A stretch of DNA of 64,000 nt from Couchioplanes azureus (GTDB lineage: Bacteria; Actinomycetota; Actinomycetes; Mycobacteriales; Micromonosporaceae), in the NCBI RefSeq assembly GCF_014648355.1, contig NZ_BMQY01000004.1, positions 235,924 through 299,923 on the forward strand, written 5' to 3'. Positions within the stretch are counted from its first letter, which is position 1, and each line of letters starts with the position of its first letter. Made by a program: the position numbers and the translations under genes. The notes beneath the pieces were generated by a model that was not told the origin of the DNA, did no database searches, and was given only the letters and a program-made list of their open reading frames with translations. Shown here one piece after another: positions 24,772-34,156 of the stretch.

Positions 24772-27576
24772 TCACTCCTCGAACGCCTCCGGCGACGGAC
24801 ACGAACACACCAGGTTCCGATCCCCGTAGGCACCGTCGATGCGGCGCACCGGCGGCCAGTACTTCGCCGACCGGTCCACACCCTCCGGGAAACCCGCCAG
24901 CGACCGCGGATACGCGTGCGGCCACTCGTCCGCCGACACCGCCGCCGCCGTGTGCGGGGCGTGACGCAGCGGATTGTCGTCCCGCGGCCACTCCCCCGCC
25001 GCCACCCGGTCGATCTCGCCCTTGATCGCGATCATCGCTTCGCAGAACCGGTCCAGCTCCGCCAGATCCTCGCTCTCGGTCGGCTCCACCATCAACGTGC
25101 CCGCCACCGGGAACGACATCGTCGGCGCGTGGAAGCCGTAGTCGATCAACCGCTTCGCCACGTCGTCCACGGACACGCCCGTCGCCTTCGTGATCGGCCG
25201 CAGGTCCAGGATGCACTCGTGCGCGACCAGGCCCTCGTTGCCCGCGTACAGCACCGGGTAGTGCTCGCGCAGGCGCACCGCCACGTAGTTCGCCGCCAGC
25301 ACCGCCACCGACGTCGCCTGCGCCAGGCCGTCCGGGCCCATCATCCGCAGGTACGCCCACGAGATCGGCAGAATGCCCGCCGAACCATGCGCCGCCGCCG
25401 ACACCGCATGGTGATCGCCCGGCTCCAGCGGATCGCCCGGCAGGAACTCCGCCAGGTGCGAGCGCACCGCCACCGGGCCCACACCCGGCCCACCGCCGCC
25501 GTGCGGGATGCAGAACGTCTTGTGCAGGTTCAGGTGCGACACGTCCGCACCGAACCTGCCCGGGCGGGCGAACCCGACCAGCGCGTTCAGGTTCGCGCCG
25601 TCGACGTACACCTGCCCGCCCGCGTCGTGCACCTTGGCGCACAGCTCCGCGATGCCCCGCTCGTACACCCCGTGCGTCGACGGGTACGTCACCATGATCG
25701 CGGCGAGCGCGTCGCGGTGCCGGTCGATCTTCGCATCCAGGTCCGCCAGGTCCACGTTGCCGTTGTCGTCGCACGCCACCACGACCACCCGCATGCCCGC
25801 CATCACCGCGCTGGCCGCGTTCGTGCCGTGCGCGCTCGACGGGATCAGGCACACGTCGCGGTGCACGTCGCCGCGCGACCGGTGATAGCCCCGGATCGCC
25901 AGCAGGCCCGCCAGCTCACCCTGCGAACCCGCGTTCGGCTGCACGCTCACCGCGTCGTACCCGGTGATCTCCGCCAGCCAGGCCTCCAGCTGCGCCACCA
26001 GCGCCTCGTAGCCCGCCGTGCGCGACGCCGGCGCGAACGGGTGGATGTTCGCGAACTCCGGCCACGTGACCGGCTCCATCTCCGTGGTCGCGTTCAGCTT
26101 CATCGTGCACGACCCCAGCGGGATCATGCCCCGGTCCAGCGCATAGTCGGAATCGGACAGCCGGCGCAGATAGCGCAGCATCGCCGTCTCCGAGTGATGC
26201 GTCGAGAACACCGGATGGGTCAGATAGTTCGACGTACGCGCGAGCGGACGCGCACCACACTCCGCCGGCGCCGCCGGCGCGGCACCGAAGGCCGCCAAAA
26301 CCTGCGCCACGACCGCCGCCGTGGTGGTCTCGTCACACGCGACCGACACCCGGTCCTCGTCGACGAAGCGCAGGTCGATGCCGGCCTCCGCCGCCGTCGC
26401 GACCACCGCCGCCGCCCGGGCCGGGACCACCGCGGTCACCGTGTCGAAGAACGCCGCGTGCGCCACCTCCACGCCCGCAGACCGCAGACCGCCCGCCAGC
26501 GCCAGCGCGTGCCCGTGCACCCGCTCGGCGATCGCCCGCAGCCCCCGCGGGCCGTGGTAGACCGCGTACATGCTCGCCATCACCGCCAGCAGGACCTGCG
26601 CGGTGCAGATGTTGCTCGTCGCCCGCTCCCGGCGGATGTGCTGCTCACGCGTCTGCAACGCGAGCCGGTACGCCGGGGCGCCGTCCGCGTCGCGCGACAC
26701 GCCGACCAGCCGGCCCGGCAGCGACCGCTCCAGGCCGGCGCGCACCGCCAGATAGCCGGCGTGCGGCCCGCCGAAGCCCAGCGGCACCCCGAACCGCTGC
26801 GTCGTGCCCGCCGCGATGTCCGCACCGATCTCACCCGGCGCGCGCAGCAGCGTCAGCGCCAGCAGATCCGCGGCCACCGTCACCAGCGCACCCGCCGCGT
26901 GCGCCGCCGCCACCAGCGGCTTGTGGTCGCGCACCGCGCCGGACGCACCCGGATACTGCAGGTGCAGCCCGAAGAACTCCGCCGGCAGCTCCGCGCCCGC
27001 GTCCAGGTCCACCAGGCGCACCTCGATGCCCAGCGGCTCCGCCCGGGTCCGCAGCACGGACAGGGTCTGCGGCAACGTGTCCGCGTCCACCGCGTACACG
27101 TTGCTCTTGCTCTTCGACGAGCGGCGCGCCAGCGTCATCGCCTCCGCGACCGCCGTGCCCTCGTCCAGCATCGACGCGTTCGCCGTGGCCATGCCCGTCA
27201 GGTCGGTCACCATCGTCTGGAAGTTCAGCAGCGCCTCCAGGCGCCCCTGGCTGATCTCCGGCTGGTACGGCGTGTACGCCGTGTACCACGCCGGGTTCTC
27301 CAGCACGTTGCGCCGGATCACCGCCGGCGTCACCGTCCCGTAGTAGCCCAGCCCGATCATCGACGTGCTGAGCGCGTTGCGCCCGGCGATCTCCCGCAGC
27401 TCCGCGATCGTCTCCTCCTCGGAGGCGGCCGGCGGCAGCTCCAGCGTGCCGTGCCAGCGGATCACCTCCGGGATCGCGGCATCCATCAGCGCCTCCAGCG
27501 ACGCGTACCCGACCGCCTTGAGCATCTGGGTCTGCGCGTCCGGATCCGGACCGATGTGGCGATGTGCGAACGTCAT
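24772..27576 (-). CDS. gcvP: Glycine dehydrogenase (P protein of glycine cleavage)
   Basis: PLP enzyme that decarboxylates glycine and passes the aminomethyl group to lipoyl-GcvH. It is the long single-chain form, 934 aa. The N-terminal half begins [15 protein letters not shown]; the PLP-binding lysine is in [20 protein letters not shown] in the C-terminal half, after [18 protein letters not shown] prefer ATG 27576 (GGAG five bases upstream) to the TTG at 27609. It is monocistronic here. The H protein is encoded 13 kb away at 40663-41043 and the T protein is not in the window. The leader contains a glycine riboswitch, so expression follows glycine level. Confidence 0.97.
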   Translation of the reverse strand: MTFAHRHIGPDPDAQTQMLKAVGYASLEALMDAAIPEVIRWHGTLELPPAASEEETIAELREIAGRNALSTSMIGLGYYGTVTPAVIRRNVLENPAWYTAYTPYQPEISQGRLEALLNFQTMVTDLTGMATANASMLDEGTAVAEAMTLARRSSKSKSNVYAVDADTLPQTLSVLRTRAEPLGIEVRLVDLDAGAELPAEFFGLHLQYPGASGAVRDHKPLVAAAHAAGALVTVAADLLALTLLRAPGEIGADIAAGTTQRFGVPLGFGGPHAGYLAVRAGLERSLPGRLVGVSRDADGAPAYRLALQTREQHIRRERATSNICTAQVLLAVMASMYAVYHGPRGLRAIAERVHGHALALAGGLRSAGVEVAHAAFFDTVTAVVPARAAAVVATAAEAGIDLRFVDEDRVSVACDETTTAAVVAQVLAAFGAAPAAPAECGARPLARTSNYLTHPVFSTHHSETAMLRYLRRLSDSDYALDRGMIPLGSCTMKLNATTEMEPVTWPEFANIHPFAPASRTAGYEALVAQLEAWLAEITGYDAVSVQPNAGSQGELAGLLAIRGYHRSRGDVHRDVCLIPSSAHGTNAASAVMAGMRVVVVACDDNGNVDLADLDAKIDRHRDALAAIMVTYPSTHGVYERGIAELCAKVHDAGGQVYVDGANLNALVGFARPGRFGADVSHLNLHKTFCIPHGGGGPGVGPVAVRSHLAEFLPGDPLEPGDHHAVSAAAHGSAGILPISWAYLRMMGPDGLAQATSVAVLAANYVAVRLREHYPVLYAGNEGLVAHECILDLRPITKATGVSVDDVAKRLIDYGFHAPTMSFPVAGTLMVEPTESEDLAELDRFCEAMIAIKGEIDRVAAGEWPRDDNPLRHAPHTAAAVSADEWPHAYPRSLAGFPEGVDRSAKYWPPVRRIDGAYGDRNLVCSCPSPEAFEE

Positions 27577-27625
27577 GGCGGCTCCAGGGGCGACGAGGTC
27601 GACGGGCAACCTCCCCCTCTGTCAT

Positions 27626-27740
27626 ACCCACGAGCGCACTCCAGAGTCGCCTGCCCCCGCGGTCCTTTTGCCTGAGAGGTTCCGGGGAGGATTTGCCCCT
27701 TCGGCGCCACCGGCGAACCGGCGGTCTCTCCCGCGTGGGT
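27626..27740 (-). promoter_or_regulatory. Glycine riboswitch in the gcvP leader
   Basis: On the minus strand the conserved core of a glycine aptamer is plain: GGGAGAGACCG, then CGCCGAAGGGGCAAA, then GGAACCTCTCAGGCAAAAGG followed by ACCGC that closes P1 with GCGG. An outer pair ACCCACG (27734-27740) with CGTGGGT (27626-27632) encloses the aptamer and a short segment with GACTCTGGAGT. This suggests one full aptamer plus a ghost-like second element rather than a tandem pair. The expression platform is the last 50 bases before ATG 27576. It should switch gcvP on when glycine is high. Confidence 0.93.
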
Positions 27741-27802
27741 GGTACGGCTGCGAACAACCTACCAGCGACGTTGTCCGGCACCCTCCTCCTAGGGTGTGGT
27801 GT

Positions 27803-28273
27803 GTGACCTACCCGCCCCACACCGTCCTCGCGGTGGTGGTCGGCTCCCGCGCGTACGGCCTCGACGGCCCGGACTCCGACCACGACCGCCGAGGCGTCTT
27901 CGCCGCGCCCACCCGCGCGTTCTGGCACCTCGACAAGCCGCCCACCCACCTCGACGGCCCCCGCGAGGAACAGTTCTCCTGGGAGATCGAACGCTTCTGC
28001 ACCCTCGCCCTGCAAGCCAACCCCACGGTGCTGGAAGTGCTCTGGACACCGCTGGTCGAACACGCCACCCCGGACGGCCACGAGCTGCGTGCGGCCCGCA
28101 CGGCCTTCCTCTCCCGCAAGGTCGCCCAGACGTACGGCGCATACGCCCGCGACCAGCTCAAACGCGTCGCCGCCCGGCGGCAGCGCACCGGCGGCGGTCG
28201 AGGCACTGCACCAGCTGGTCGTCCGCGCCCGGCTCTCCGGCACGGTCGACGGCAGCTGAGCGGCTCCGGCTGA
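27803..28273 (+). pseudogene. Truncated nucleotidyltransferase, pol-beta superfamily
   Basis: The N-terminal 130 residues match predicted nucleotidyltransferases of the COG3541 type: VVVGSRAYGLDGPDSDHDRRG holds the GSxxxG and DxD metal site, followed by WEIERFCTLALQANPTVLEVLW and AYARDQLKRVAARRQRT. Homologues are about 220-250 aa, with a helical region after this point. Here the frame turns into an Arg/Gly-rich tail. In the neighbouring frame from about 28178 the sequence reads SAPAAVEALHQLVVRARLSG and ends at 28259, which looks like the family C-terminus. So a deletion and frameshift seem to have removed the middle part. The GTG start sits beside AGGGTGTGG. Confidence 0.6.
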
Positions 28274-28440
28274 TCATCGGCGCCTTCGCCCCTGATCGTC
28301 TCCGGGCCGGCCGAGCCGGGGCCGGGTGGGGCGGTCGGCGAAGCCGTCGTCTTCGGGGTGTCCGGGCGCTCCGCGCCTAGAGCATCCTAGGAACCTAGGG
28401 GTTACCCGGTGCTGGTCGGCGGCGGTTTACGCTGGTCCCC

Positions 28441-28788
28441 ATGCCCACCCGCGCGAGCGACGCACCGGTCGCCCACCTGGCGCGTCCGCACCGGCCCGTC
28501 GTGGTCGCCGGGACCCTCGCCGAGCTCACCGGGCCGACCCGCGGCCTGGTCGAGCTGCCGCTGCGCCTCTGGTGGCATCCCCGCCGCGCCTTCGACCTCG
28601 GCGAGCGCACGATGCTGCTGTGGATGTACGAGAACGTGCTGCGCGAGGCGATCCGCGTCGACGAGCTGCGCGCGCACCTCGACGGGCCGACGCTGGCGCG
28701 GGTCTGGCCGGAGCTCAACCTGCCCCGCGGCGTCCGCGCGGCCTGGGAAGCCCGCCACCCGAGCCTGCGCCGCCGGGCGTCGGCCTAG
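28441..28788 (+). CDS. Conserved hypothetical actinobacterial protein
   Basis: 115-aa soluble protein. The pattern VVVAGTLAELTGPTRGLVELPLRLWW, WMYENVLREA and LARVWPELNLPRGVRAAWEARHP is one I associate with a small actinobacterial family often encoded just before an AbiEii-like nucleotidyltransferase. Such a gene is found here 4.5 kb away at 33354-33998, not adjacent. Function is unknown. The ATG has no strong ribosome binding site. The 167 bases upstream hold no gene and include remnants after the nucleotidyltransferase pseudogene. Confidence 0.7.
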   Translation: MPTRASDAPVAHLARPHRPVVVAGTLAELTGPTRGLVELPLRLWWHPRRAFDLGERTMLLWMYENVLREAIRVDELRAHLDGPTLARVWPELNLPRGVRAAWEARHPSLRRRASA

Positions 28789-28915
28789 GTCCACGCGCCC
28801 CGGACCGCCCTGACGACGTCCGCGCCGCCGAGGCGGCGGCACCCCGAGCCTCGCGGCGCGAGCGGCGGGGCGGGCCGCGCCGGGTAGGAGCCTGGCCGGG
28901 GTGTGCGGGTAAGCC

Positions 28916-30394
28916 TCAGTACAAGCGTGGTTTCGCGGACCGCGCCTGGCGGCCGTAGAGCCAGTCGAAGAGGTCGTCGACCTGGCTGTCGGTCAGCCCG
29001 CACAGGAAGTCCGGGATGAGCCGCCGGCGCAGGGAGCCGTCCGGGTCGAAGGCCGGGTCCTGGTCGATGGAGCGCAGCATGCGCCGCATCGGGTCCGGCA
29101 GCAGTGCGGGGTCGGACTCCAGGAGCTCCGCCAGCCGGACCGCCACCAGCCGCAGGGTCGCCTTGTCCCCGGTCTGGCGGTCGCCGACGACCCGCGACGT
29201 GATGACGTGGCCGCTGATCGCCTTCAGGATCTGGATCTCGTGCCACCTCAGCGGCCCCAGGCCGATGAACGGCCCGCCCGGCCAGTGCGGCTCGGCGGGG
29301 GCTCCGGGGGCCAGATGCACGTCGGCGATGTACTCGCCGATCAGCTGCGAGCAGTGCCAGCGCACCTGGCCGATCTCGTCGGCGAGACCGGTGAAGGGCC
29401 GGGGTACGGCCCGCAGCAGACGCTCGCGGACGCGGCGGAGCGCCTGTGCCATGAGGGACGCGTCGAAGTAGTCCGCGTAGTCGCCGGCCAGCTTGCGCTG
29501 CAAGGACACGACGGCCGGCGAGTGGTCGTCGACGAGCTCCCGCACCGCCTCGACGTCGACGACCCGGGCGAGCAGGAAGTCCTCCAGGTCGTGGATCGCG
29601 GAGCTGATGTCGTCGGCCACATCCAGGATCGAGGCCTCCAGGGTCTGCACCTCGCCGGCAAGGGCGTCGGCGCAGAAGCAGCGGGCCTCGGAGATCTCGG
29701 TGCTGTCCTCCACGTACGCGCCGAACCTGCACCAGTGCCGGCGGTAGTCCGGATCGCCCTCGACGAAGTCGTCGTGGTCCACCAGCATCGGCCGGCGCAC
29801 CCACGGGTACTTGAGGATCGCGGCGCGGGTCGCCCGGGTGAGGTCCATCCCGGGTGACCCCTGGTACTTGCGTTCGAGCCGGGAGACGATGCGCAGCGTC
29901 TGCGCGTGCGGTGAGAAGCCGTCGGCGAGTCCCAGCTCCGTGCGGGCCACCTCGTCGAGGATCCGCTCCCCCGCGGGACCGAACGGCGCGTGACCCAGGT
30001 CGTGGGCGAGGCCGGCGGCCTCGGCGACGTCGACGTCCAGGCCGCCCAGGGCACGCAGCCTGTCCCGGCGCTCCATGTCCTGCTCCGCGTCGCCGATCAG
30101 CAGCTGTTCGGCGATGCTGCGGGACACCTGGGCGACGCGCAGGGAGTGCGTCATCCTGTTGTGCAGCAGGATCGAGTCGCAGGGGCGGTGGTTGACCACC
30201 TGCGTCACGCCGGTGAGCCGCATCCACGCCGAGGAGTAGAGGATGCGGTCGCGGTCGCGCATCCCCTCGGTGCGGGCATCGGTGGGCGACGGGTCCTGGT
30301 GCCAGCGCCGGCCGTCCCTCGCCGCCTCATGACACATGTCCCGGGCGACCCGTCTCGGTGAGGAAAGAACCGCCACGGGCAGGGCAGTCGTCAT
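28916..30394 (-). CDS. dgt: Deoxyguanosinetriphosphate triphosphohydrolase-like HD protein
   Basis: 492-aa HD-domain phosphohydrolase, dGTPase type, which splits dNTP into deoxynucleoside and triphosphate and lowers dNTP pools. Metal-binding motifs are RMTHSLRVAQ (first His) and AGLAHDLGHAPFGPAGE (HD), with DVADDISSAIHDLED supplying the last Asp. RILYSSAWMRLTGVTQV is the family N-terminal signature. ATG 30394 follows GAAGGG at nine bases; an upstream start would add 20 unlikely residues. Dgt homologues can limit phage replication, but an ordinary dNTP-homeostasis role is likelier. Confidence 0.88.
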   Translation of the reverse strand: MTTALPVAVLSSPRRVARDMCHEAARDGRRWHQDPSPTDARTEGMRDRDRILYSSAWMRLTGVTQVVNHRPCDSILLHNRMTHSLRVAQVSRSIAEQLLIGDAEQDMERRDRLRALGGLDVDVAEAAGLAHDLGHAPFGPAGERILDEVARTELGLADGFSPHAQTLRIVSRLERKYQGSPGMDLTRATRAAILKYPWVRRPMLVDHDDFVEGDPDYRRHWCRFGAYVEDSTEISEARCFCADALAGEVQTLEASILDVADDISSAIHDLEDFLLARVVDVEAVRELVDDHSPAVVSLQRKLAGDYADYFDASLMAQALRRVRERLLRAVPRPFTGLADEIGQVRWHCSQLIGEYIADVHLAPGAPAEPHWPGGPFIGLGPLRWHEIQILKAISGHVITSRVVGDRQTGDKATLRLVAVRLAELLESDPALLPDPMRRMLRSIDQDPAFDPDGSLRRRLIPDFLCGLTDSQVDDLFDWLYGRQARSAKPRLY

Positions 30395-30554
30395 CGCTGG
30401 TCGCCCTTCGTCACGGGTGCCGCACACCGCTCTCCTGCGCACAAAGCATGGCATGACGAGGGCGTCCGCCCGGCGAATCGGCGAGATGCCGCGGACCCGG
30501 AGCCGGGACCGGGGTCACCTGGGTAACCCCAGGAACACCGGCCTCAGGGGCACC

Positions 30555-33041
30555 TCAGTGCGGCCCGACGGCGAGGATGCGGATCGCCGCGGCGCCGGCC
30601 TCGTCGCTGGCGGCCAGGTCGATCTCGGCGTCGATGCCCCAGTCGTGGTCACCCTCCGGGTCCTCGAAGACCTGGCGGACCTTCCACACGGCCGGGCCCG
30701 CGTCGATGTGCAGCAGCGCCGGGCCGCGGGCCGCCGGGCCGGTGCCGACCACCGGGTACTCGGCGTAGTAGTCCTCCAGCGCCTCGATCCAGCGGTCCGT
30801 CGTCCAGCCCGACTCCGCGTCCAGCTCGCCCAGCTCCTCCGCGCGGCGCAGCGCGAACAGCTCTACTCGGCGGAACATGGCATTGCGGACCAGGACGCGG
30901 AAGGCGCGGGTGTTGCGGGTGACCGCCGGCGGCCTGTCGTCCAGCGGGGCCGGTTCGGCGATCTCCGCGCCCGGGTTGCGCAGCCGCTCCCACTCGTCGA
31001 GCAGGCTGGAGTCCACCTGGCGGACCAGCTCGCCGAGCCATTCGATGAGGTCCGTCAGCTCCTCCGTCCGTGCGTCCTCCGGCACCGTCTGGCGCAGCGC
31101 CCGGAACGCGTCGGCGAGGTAGCGCAGCACGAGCCCTTCGGAGCGGGACAGGCCGTAGAAGGACACGTACTCGGTGAAGGTCATCGCGCGCTCGTACATG
31201 TCACGGACGACGGCCTTGGGCTTCAGCTCGTGGTCGGCGACCCAGGGGTGTCCGCGCCGGTAGGTCTCGTATGCGGCTTCGAGGAGCTCCCTCAGGGGCT
31301 TGGGGTACGTGACCTCCTCGAGCAGCTCCATGCGCTGGTCGTACTCGATGCCCTCGGCCTTCATGGCGTTGACCGCCTCGCCCTTGGCCTTGAACTGCTG
31401 GGCCGACAGCACCTGGCGCGGGTCCTCCAGGGTCGCCTCGATGACCGACACGACGTCGAGCGGATAGTCCGGCGACTCCTTGTCGAGCAGTTCGAGGCAG
31501 GCCAGCGCGAACGGGGACAGGGCCTGGTTGAGGGCGAAGTCGAGCTGCAGGTCGTCCACGAGGCGGTAGGCGCCGCCGACCTTCTCGATCACCCCGCCGG
31601 CGAGCAGCGCCCGGGCGATGGCGATGGCGCGGCGGATGTGCCGGCGCCGGGCGGCGGGCTCCTCGTGGTTGTCGGTGAGCAGGTGCCGCATGGACGCGAA
31701 CGGGTCGCCGCCGCGGGCGATGACGTTCAGCAGCATCGCGTGCGAGACCTGGAACGACGAGGTGAGCGGCTCGGGATCGGCCGCGACCAGCCGGTCGAAC
31801 GTGGGCTGTCCCCAGCCGATGGTGCCCTCCGGTGGCTTCTTGCGGACCACCTTGCGGCGCTTCTTGGGATCGTCGCCGGCCTTGGCGAGCGCGCGCTCGT
31901 TGTCGATGACGTGTTCGGGCGCCTGCACGATGACCGTGCCGAGGATGTCGAAGCCGGCCCGGCCCGCGCGGCCGGCGATCTGGTGGAACTCGCGGGCCTT
32001 GAGCAGGCGGGTCCGCACCCCGTCGTACTTGGACAGGCCGGTGAACAGCACCGTGCGGATCGGGACGTTGATGCCGACGCCGAGGGTGTCCGTGCCGCAG
32101 ATGACCTTGAGCAGGCCGGCCTGGGCGAGGGTCTCCACCAGGCGGCGGTACTTGGGCAGCATGCCCGCGTGGTGCACGCCGATGCCGTGGCGGACCAGGC
32201 GCGACAGCGTACGCCCGAAGCCCGCGGTGAACCGGAAGTTGCCCAGCGCGGCGGCGATGGCATCTTTCTCGGCGCGGGTGCACATGTTGATGCTCATCAG
32301 CGACTGCGCCCGTTCCAGGGCGGCCGCCTGGGTGAAGTGCACGATGTACACCGGCGCCTGGCGGGTGGTGAGCAGCTCCTCGATGGTCTCGTGCAGCGGC
32401 GTCATCGCGTACGAGAACATCAGCGGGACCGGCCGCTCGGCGTTGGCGACCACGGCGGTCTCCCGGCCGGTGCGCCGGGTCAGGTCCTCGACGAAGCGGG
32501 TGGTGTCACCGAGCGTCGCCGACATGAGCAGGAACTGCGCCTGGGGCAGCTCGATGAGCGGCACCTGCCAGGCCCAGCCCCGGTCGGGCTCGGCGTAGAA
32601 GTGGAACTCGTCCATGACGACCTGGCCGACGTCCGCCTCGGCGCCCTCGCGCAGCGCCAGGTTGGCGAGGATCTCGGCGGTGCAGCAGATGATGGGGGCG
32701 TCGGCGTTGACGCTGGCGTCGCCGGTCAGCATGCCGACGTTGTGCGCGCCGAACGTCGCGCAGAGGGCGAAGAACTTCTCCGACACCAGTGCCTTGATCG
32801 GCGCGGTGTAGAAGGTGGTGCGCTTGTCGGCCAGCGCCGCGAAGTGCGCGCCGGTGGCCACCAGGCTCTTGCCGGAGCCGGTCGGGGTGTTGAGGATGAC
32901 GTTCGCCCCGGTGGCGATCTCGATGAGCGCCTCTTCCTGGTGCGGGTAGAGCGTCAGGCCCTGCTCGGTCGCCCAGGTCTGGAAGGCGTCGAAGACGGCG
33001 TCGGGTTCGGCGGTGCCGGGCAGGCGTTCGGTCAGCGTCAT
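30555..33041 (-). CDS. Ski2-like DEAD/DEAH-box helicase (DUF3516 type)
   Basis: 828-aa superfamily 2 helicase. Motif I NTPTGSGKSLVATG, motif Ia APIKALVSEKF, motif II VVMDEFHFY, motif III LLMSATLGD and motif VI HQIAGRAGRAGFD are visible. DEFH, the VI sequence and CGTDTLGVGIN place it near the Ski2/Mtr4 group, in the actinobacterial family with a C-terminal DUF3516. About 330 residues of helical C-terminal sequence follow. These proteins are believed to unwind RNA; the bacterial role is not settled. The gene is monocistronic, with the dGTPase gene 160 bases downstream on the same strand. Confidence 0.9.
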   Translation of the reverse strand: MTLTERLPGTAEPDAVFDAFQTWATEQGLTLYPHQEEALIEIATGANVILNTPTGSGKSLVATGAHFAALADKRTTFYTAPIKALVSEKFFALCATFGAHNVGMLTGDASVNADAPIICCTAEILANLALREGAEADVGQVVMDEFHFYAEPDRGWAWQVPLIELPQAQFLLMSATLGDTTRFVEDLTRRTGRETAVVANAERPVPLMFSYAMTPLHETIEELLTTRQAPVYIVHFTQAAALERAQSLMSINMCTRAEKDAIAAALGNFRFTAGFGRTLSRLVRHGIGVHHAGMLPKYRRLVETLAQAGLLKVICGTDTLGVGINVPIRTVLFTGLSKYDGVRTRLLKAREFHQIAGRAGRAGFDILGTVIVQAPEHVIDNERALAKAGDDPKKRRKVVRKKPPEGTIGWGQPTFDRLVAADPEPLTSSFQVSHAMLLNVIARGGDPFASMRHLLTDNHEEPAARRRHIRRAIAIARALLAGGVIEKVGGAYRLVDDLQLDFALNQALSPFALACLELLDKESPDYPLDVVSVIEATLEDPRQVLSAQQFKAKGEAVNAMKAEGIEYDQRMELLEEVTYPKPLRELLEAAYETYRRGHPWVADHELKPKAVVRDMYERAMTFTEYVSFYGLSRSEGLVLRYLADAFRALRQTVPEDARTEELTDLIEWLGELVRQVDSSLLDEWERLRNPGAEIAEPAPLDDRPPAVTRNTRAFRVLVRNAMFRRVELFALRRAEELGELDAESGWTTDRWIEALEDYYAEYPVVGTGPAARGPALLHIDAGPAVWKVRQVFEDPEGDHDWGIDAEIDLAASDEAGAAAIRILAVGPH

Positions 33042-33080
33042 GATGCCTGCAGTCTATGAGCAGCCCGGTGGCACACAGCA

Positions 33081-33113
33081 CCGTGGCCGGGCGCGCACCG
33101 CGCCCGGCCACGG
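33081..33113 (-). terminator. Terminator after the 32-aa peptide gene
   Basis: Perfect 15-bp inverted repeat (arm CCGTGGCCGGGCGCG, loop CAC). It lies 30 bases downstream of the small peptide ORF on the minus strand and 40 bases upstream of the helicase start, so it ends the peptide transcript. The hairpin supports the idea that the short ORF is a real transcription unit. Confidence 0.75.
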
Positions 33114-33143
33114 AAGGGACCTTGCTGTGGAGTGGAGCGTGAC

Positions 33144-33242
33144 CTACGCGGCGAACGCCGCGTAGATCGGGCCGGCGACGCTGCCCGCGAGGCCGATGAC
33201 GGCGGCGAAGACGGCGATGGTGGAACCGATTCTCAGGCGCAT
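33144..33242 (-). CDS. 32-aa hydrophobic peptide
   Basis: Short ORF encoding MRLRIGSTIAVFAAVIGLAG followed by SVAGPIYAAFAA. It is one hydrophobic helix with a positively charged N-terminus, so either a membrane peptide or a very short secreted one (AGP-IYA could be a signal peptidase site). Codons are strongly GC-biased at position three. The ATG at 33242 has GGAAAGG eight bases upstream, and a strong terminator follows. I do not recognise a family. Too short for automatic calling, so easily missed. Confidence 0.5.
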   Translation of the reverse strand: MRLRIGSTIAVFAAVIGLAGSVAGPIYAAFAA

Positions 33243-33353
33243 GTCGGGAGCCTTTCCGGTGTGACTGGCCTCGCTGACAGCAAGATTCGGCGTCGCCGGT
33301 TGCGGCGCGGGACCCGCTCGGTTGCCAATGGGTTGCCGGCGGCCGGAAGGGGG

Positions 33354-33998
33354 TCAGCGGGGCCAGGACGCCAGGCGGCGGCGCAGCGCCGCCACCTCGC
33401 CGGGGCCGAGGCCGTAGACCGCGAACCGGGCGTCGTCGAGGCGGTCCAGGTAGCGCCCGGCGTCGGCGATGTCGTCGGCATCGAGGGACTCGTCGAGCGC
33501 GTGGGCCAGGGCGAGCACCCGGGCCAGCGGATAGCGCTCGAGGGCGGCGGCCACGTCGATGTAGTCTCGGACCTCGCGCCGGTTGACCAGGGCGGCGACC
33601 TTGGACGCGACCAGGTCGTCGAGGTGCATGACCGGGCCGACGTCCATGACCACCGGGGCGCGGCGCCGGTCGAGCCGGGTGAGCGTCAGCCGCAGCGCCC
33701 GGCGGCCGTCGGCGACGTGGTACTCCCGCAGGTCCTCGTCCATGCCGGCGAACATCTCCTCGCCGGTCTCCCGGAACACCTGGTATCCCGCCTCGGTGAG
33801 GGCCCGCGTCACCCCGGCGGCGGCGGCCCGCACCGCGCCGGCGGTGTCGGTGAACAGGTCGATGTCCTCGGTGTGGCGCCGGACCAGGCCGTTGACGAGC
33901 CAGGCGACGCCGCCACCGAGCACGAAGCCGTGCTTGCGCGCCACCCCGAGCGCGATGGTGGCCACGTCGCGGTAGAAGTCGTCGATGTGTGCGGTCAC
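33354..33998 (-). CDS. Nucleotidyltransferase, AbiEii/AbiGii toxin-like
   Basis: 214-aa protein. VLGGGVAWLVNGLVRRHTEDIDLF near residue 26 holds the GGxA and DxD motif of the AbiEii-type nucleotidyltransferases, and DLVASKVAALVNRREVRDYID the helical segment that follows. Family toxins of type IV toxin-antitoxin systems transfer nucleotides to tRNA, but actinobacterial members of this short form are mostly uncharacterised. No antitoxin gene is adjacent; the small family protein often seen before it is at 28441-28788. The upstream region is AT-rich for this genome (about 34030-34080) and may hold its promoter. Confidence 0.72.
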   Translation of the reverse strand: MTAHIDDFYRDVATIALGVARKHGFVLGGGVAWLVNGLVRRHTEDIDLFTDTAGAVRAAAAGVTRALTEAGYQVFRETGEEMFAGMDEDLREYHVADGRRALRLTLTRLDRRRAPVVMDVGPVMHLDDLVASKVAALVNRREVRDYIDVAAALERYPLARVLALAHALDESLDADDIADAGRYLDRLDDARFAVYGLGPGEVAALRRRLASWPR

Positions 33999-34156
33999 CG
34001 GCAGACCGTAGCGTCCGCCTCCGACAGAAAAGGTGCGGAGTTTTATTCACATCCGCCACACATCCGCTTCTCTATCTTCTTCTGTCTGCCTGACATCCGC
34101 GGCGACGACGGGAGTGACACGATGGGTGGCCGGAGCGTGACCGAGCCGGCGGCGGC

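Noticed and set aside
30336..33059. A 907-codon plus-strand frame over the helicase gene
   Set aside because: It is antisense to the helicase, which has all helicase motifs on the minus strand.
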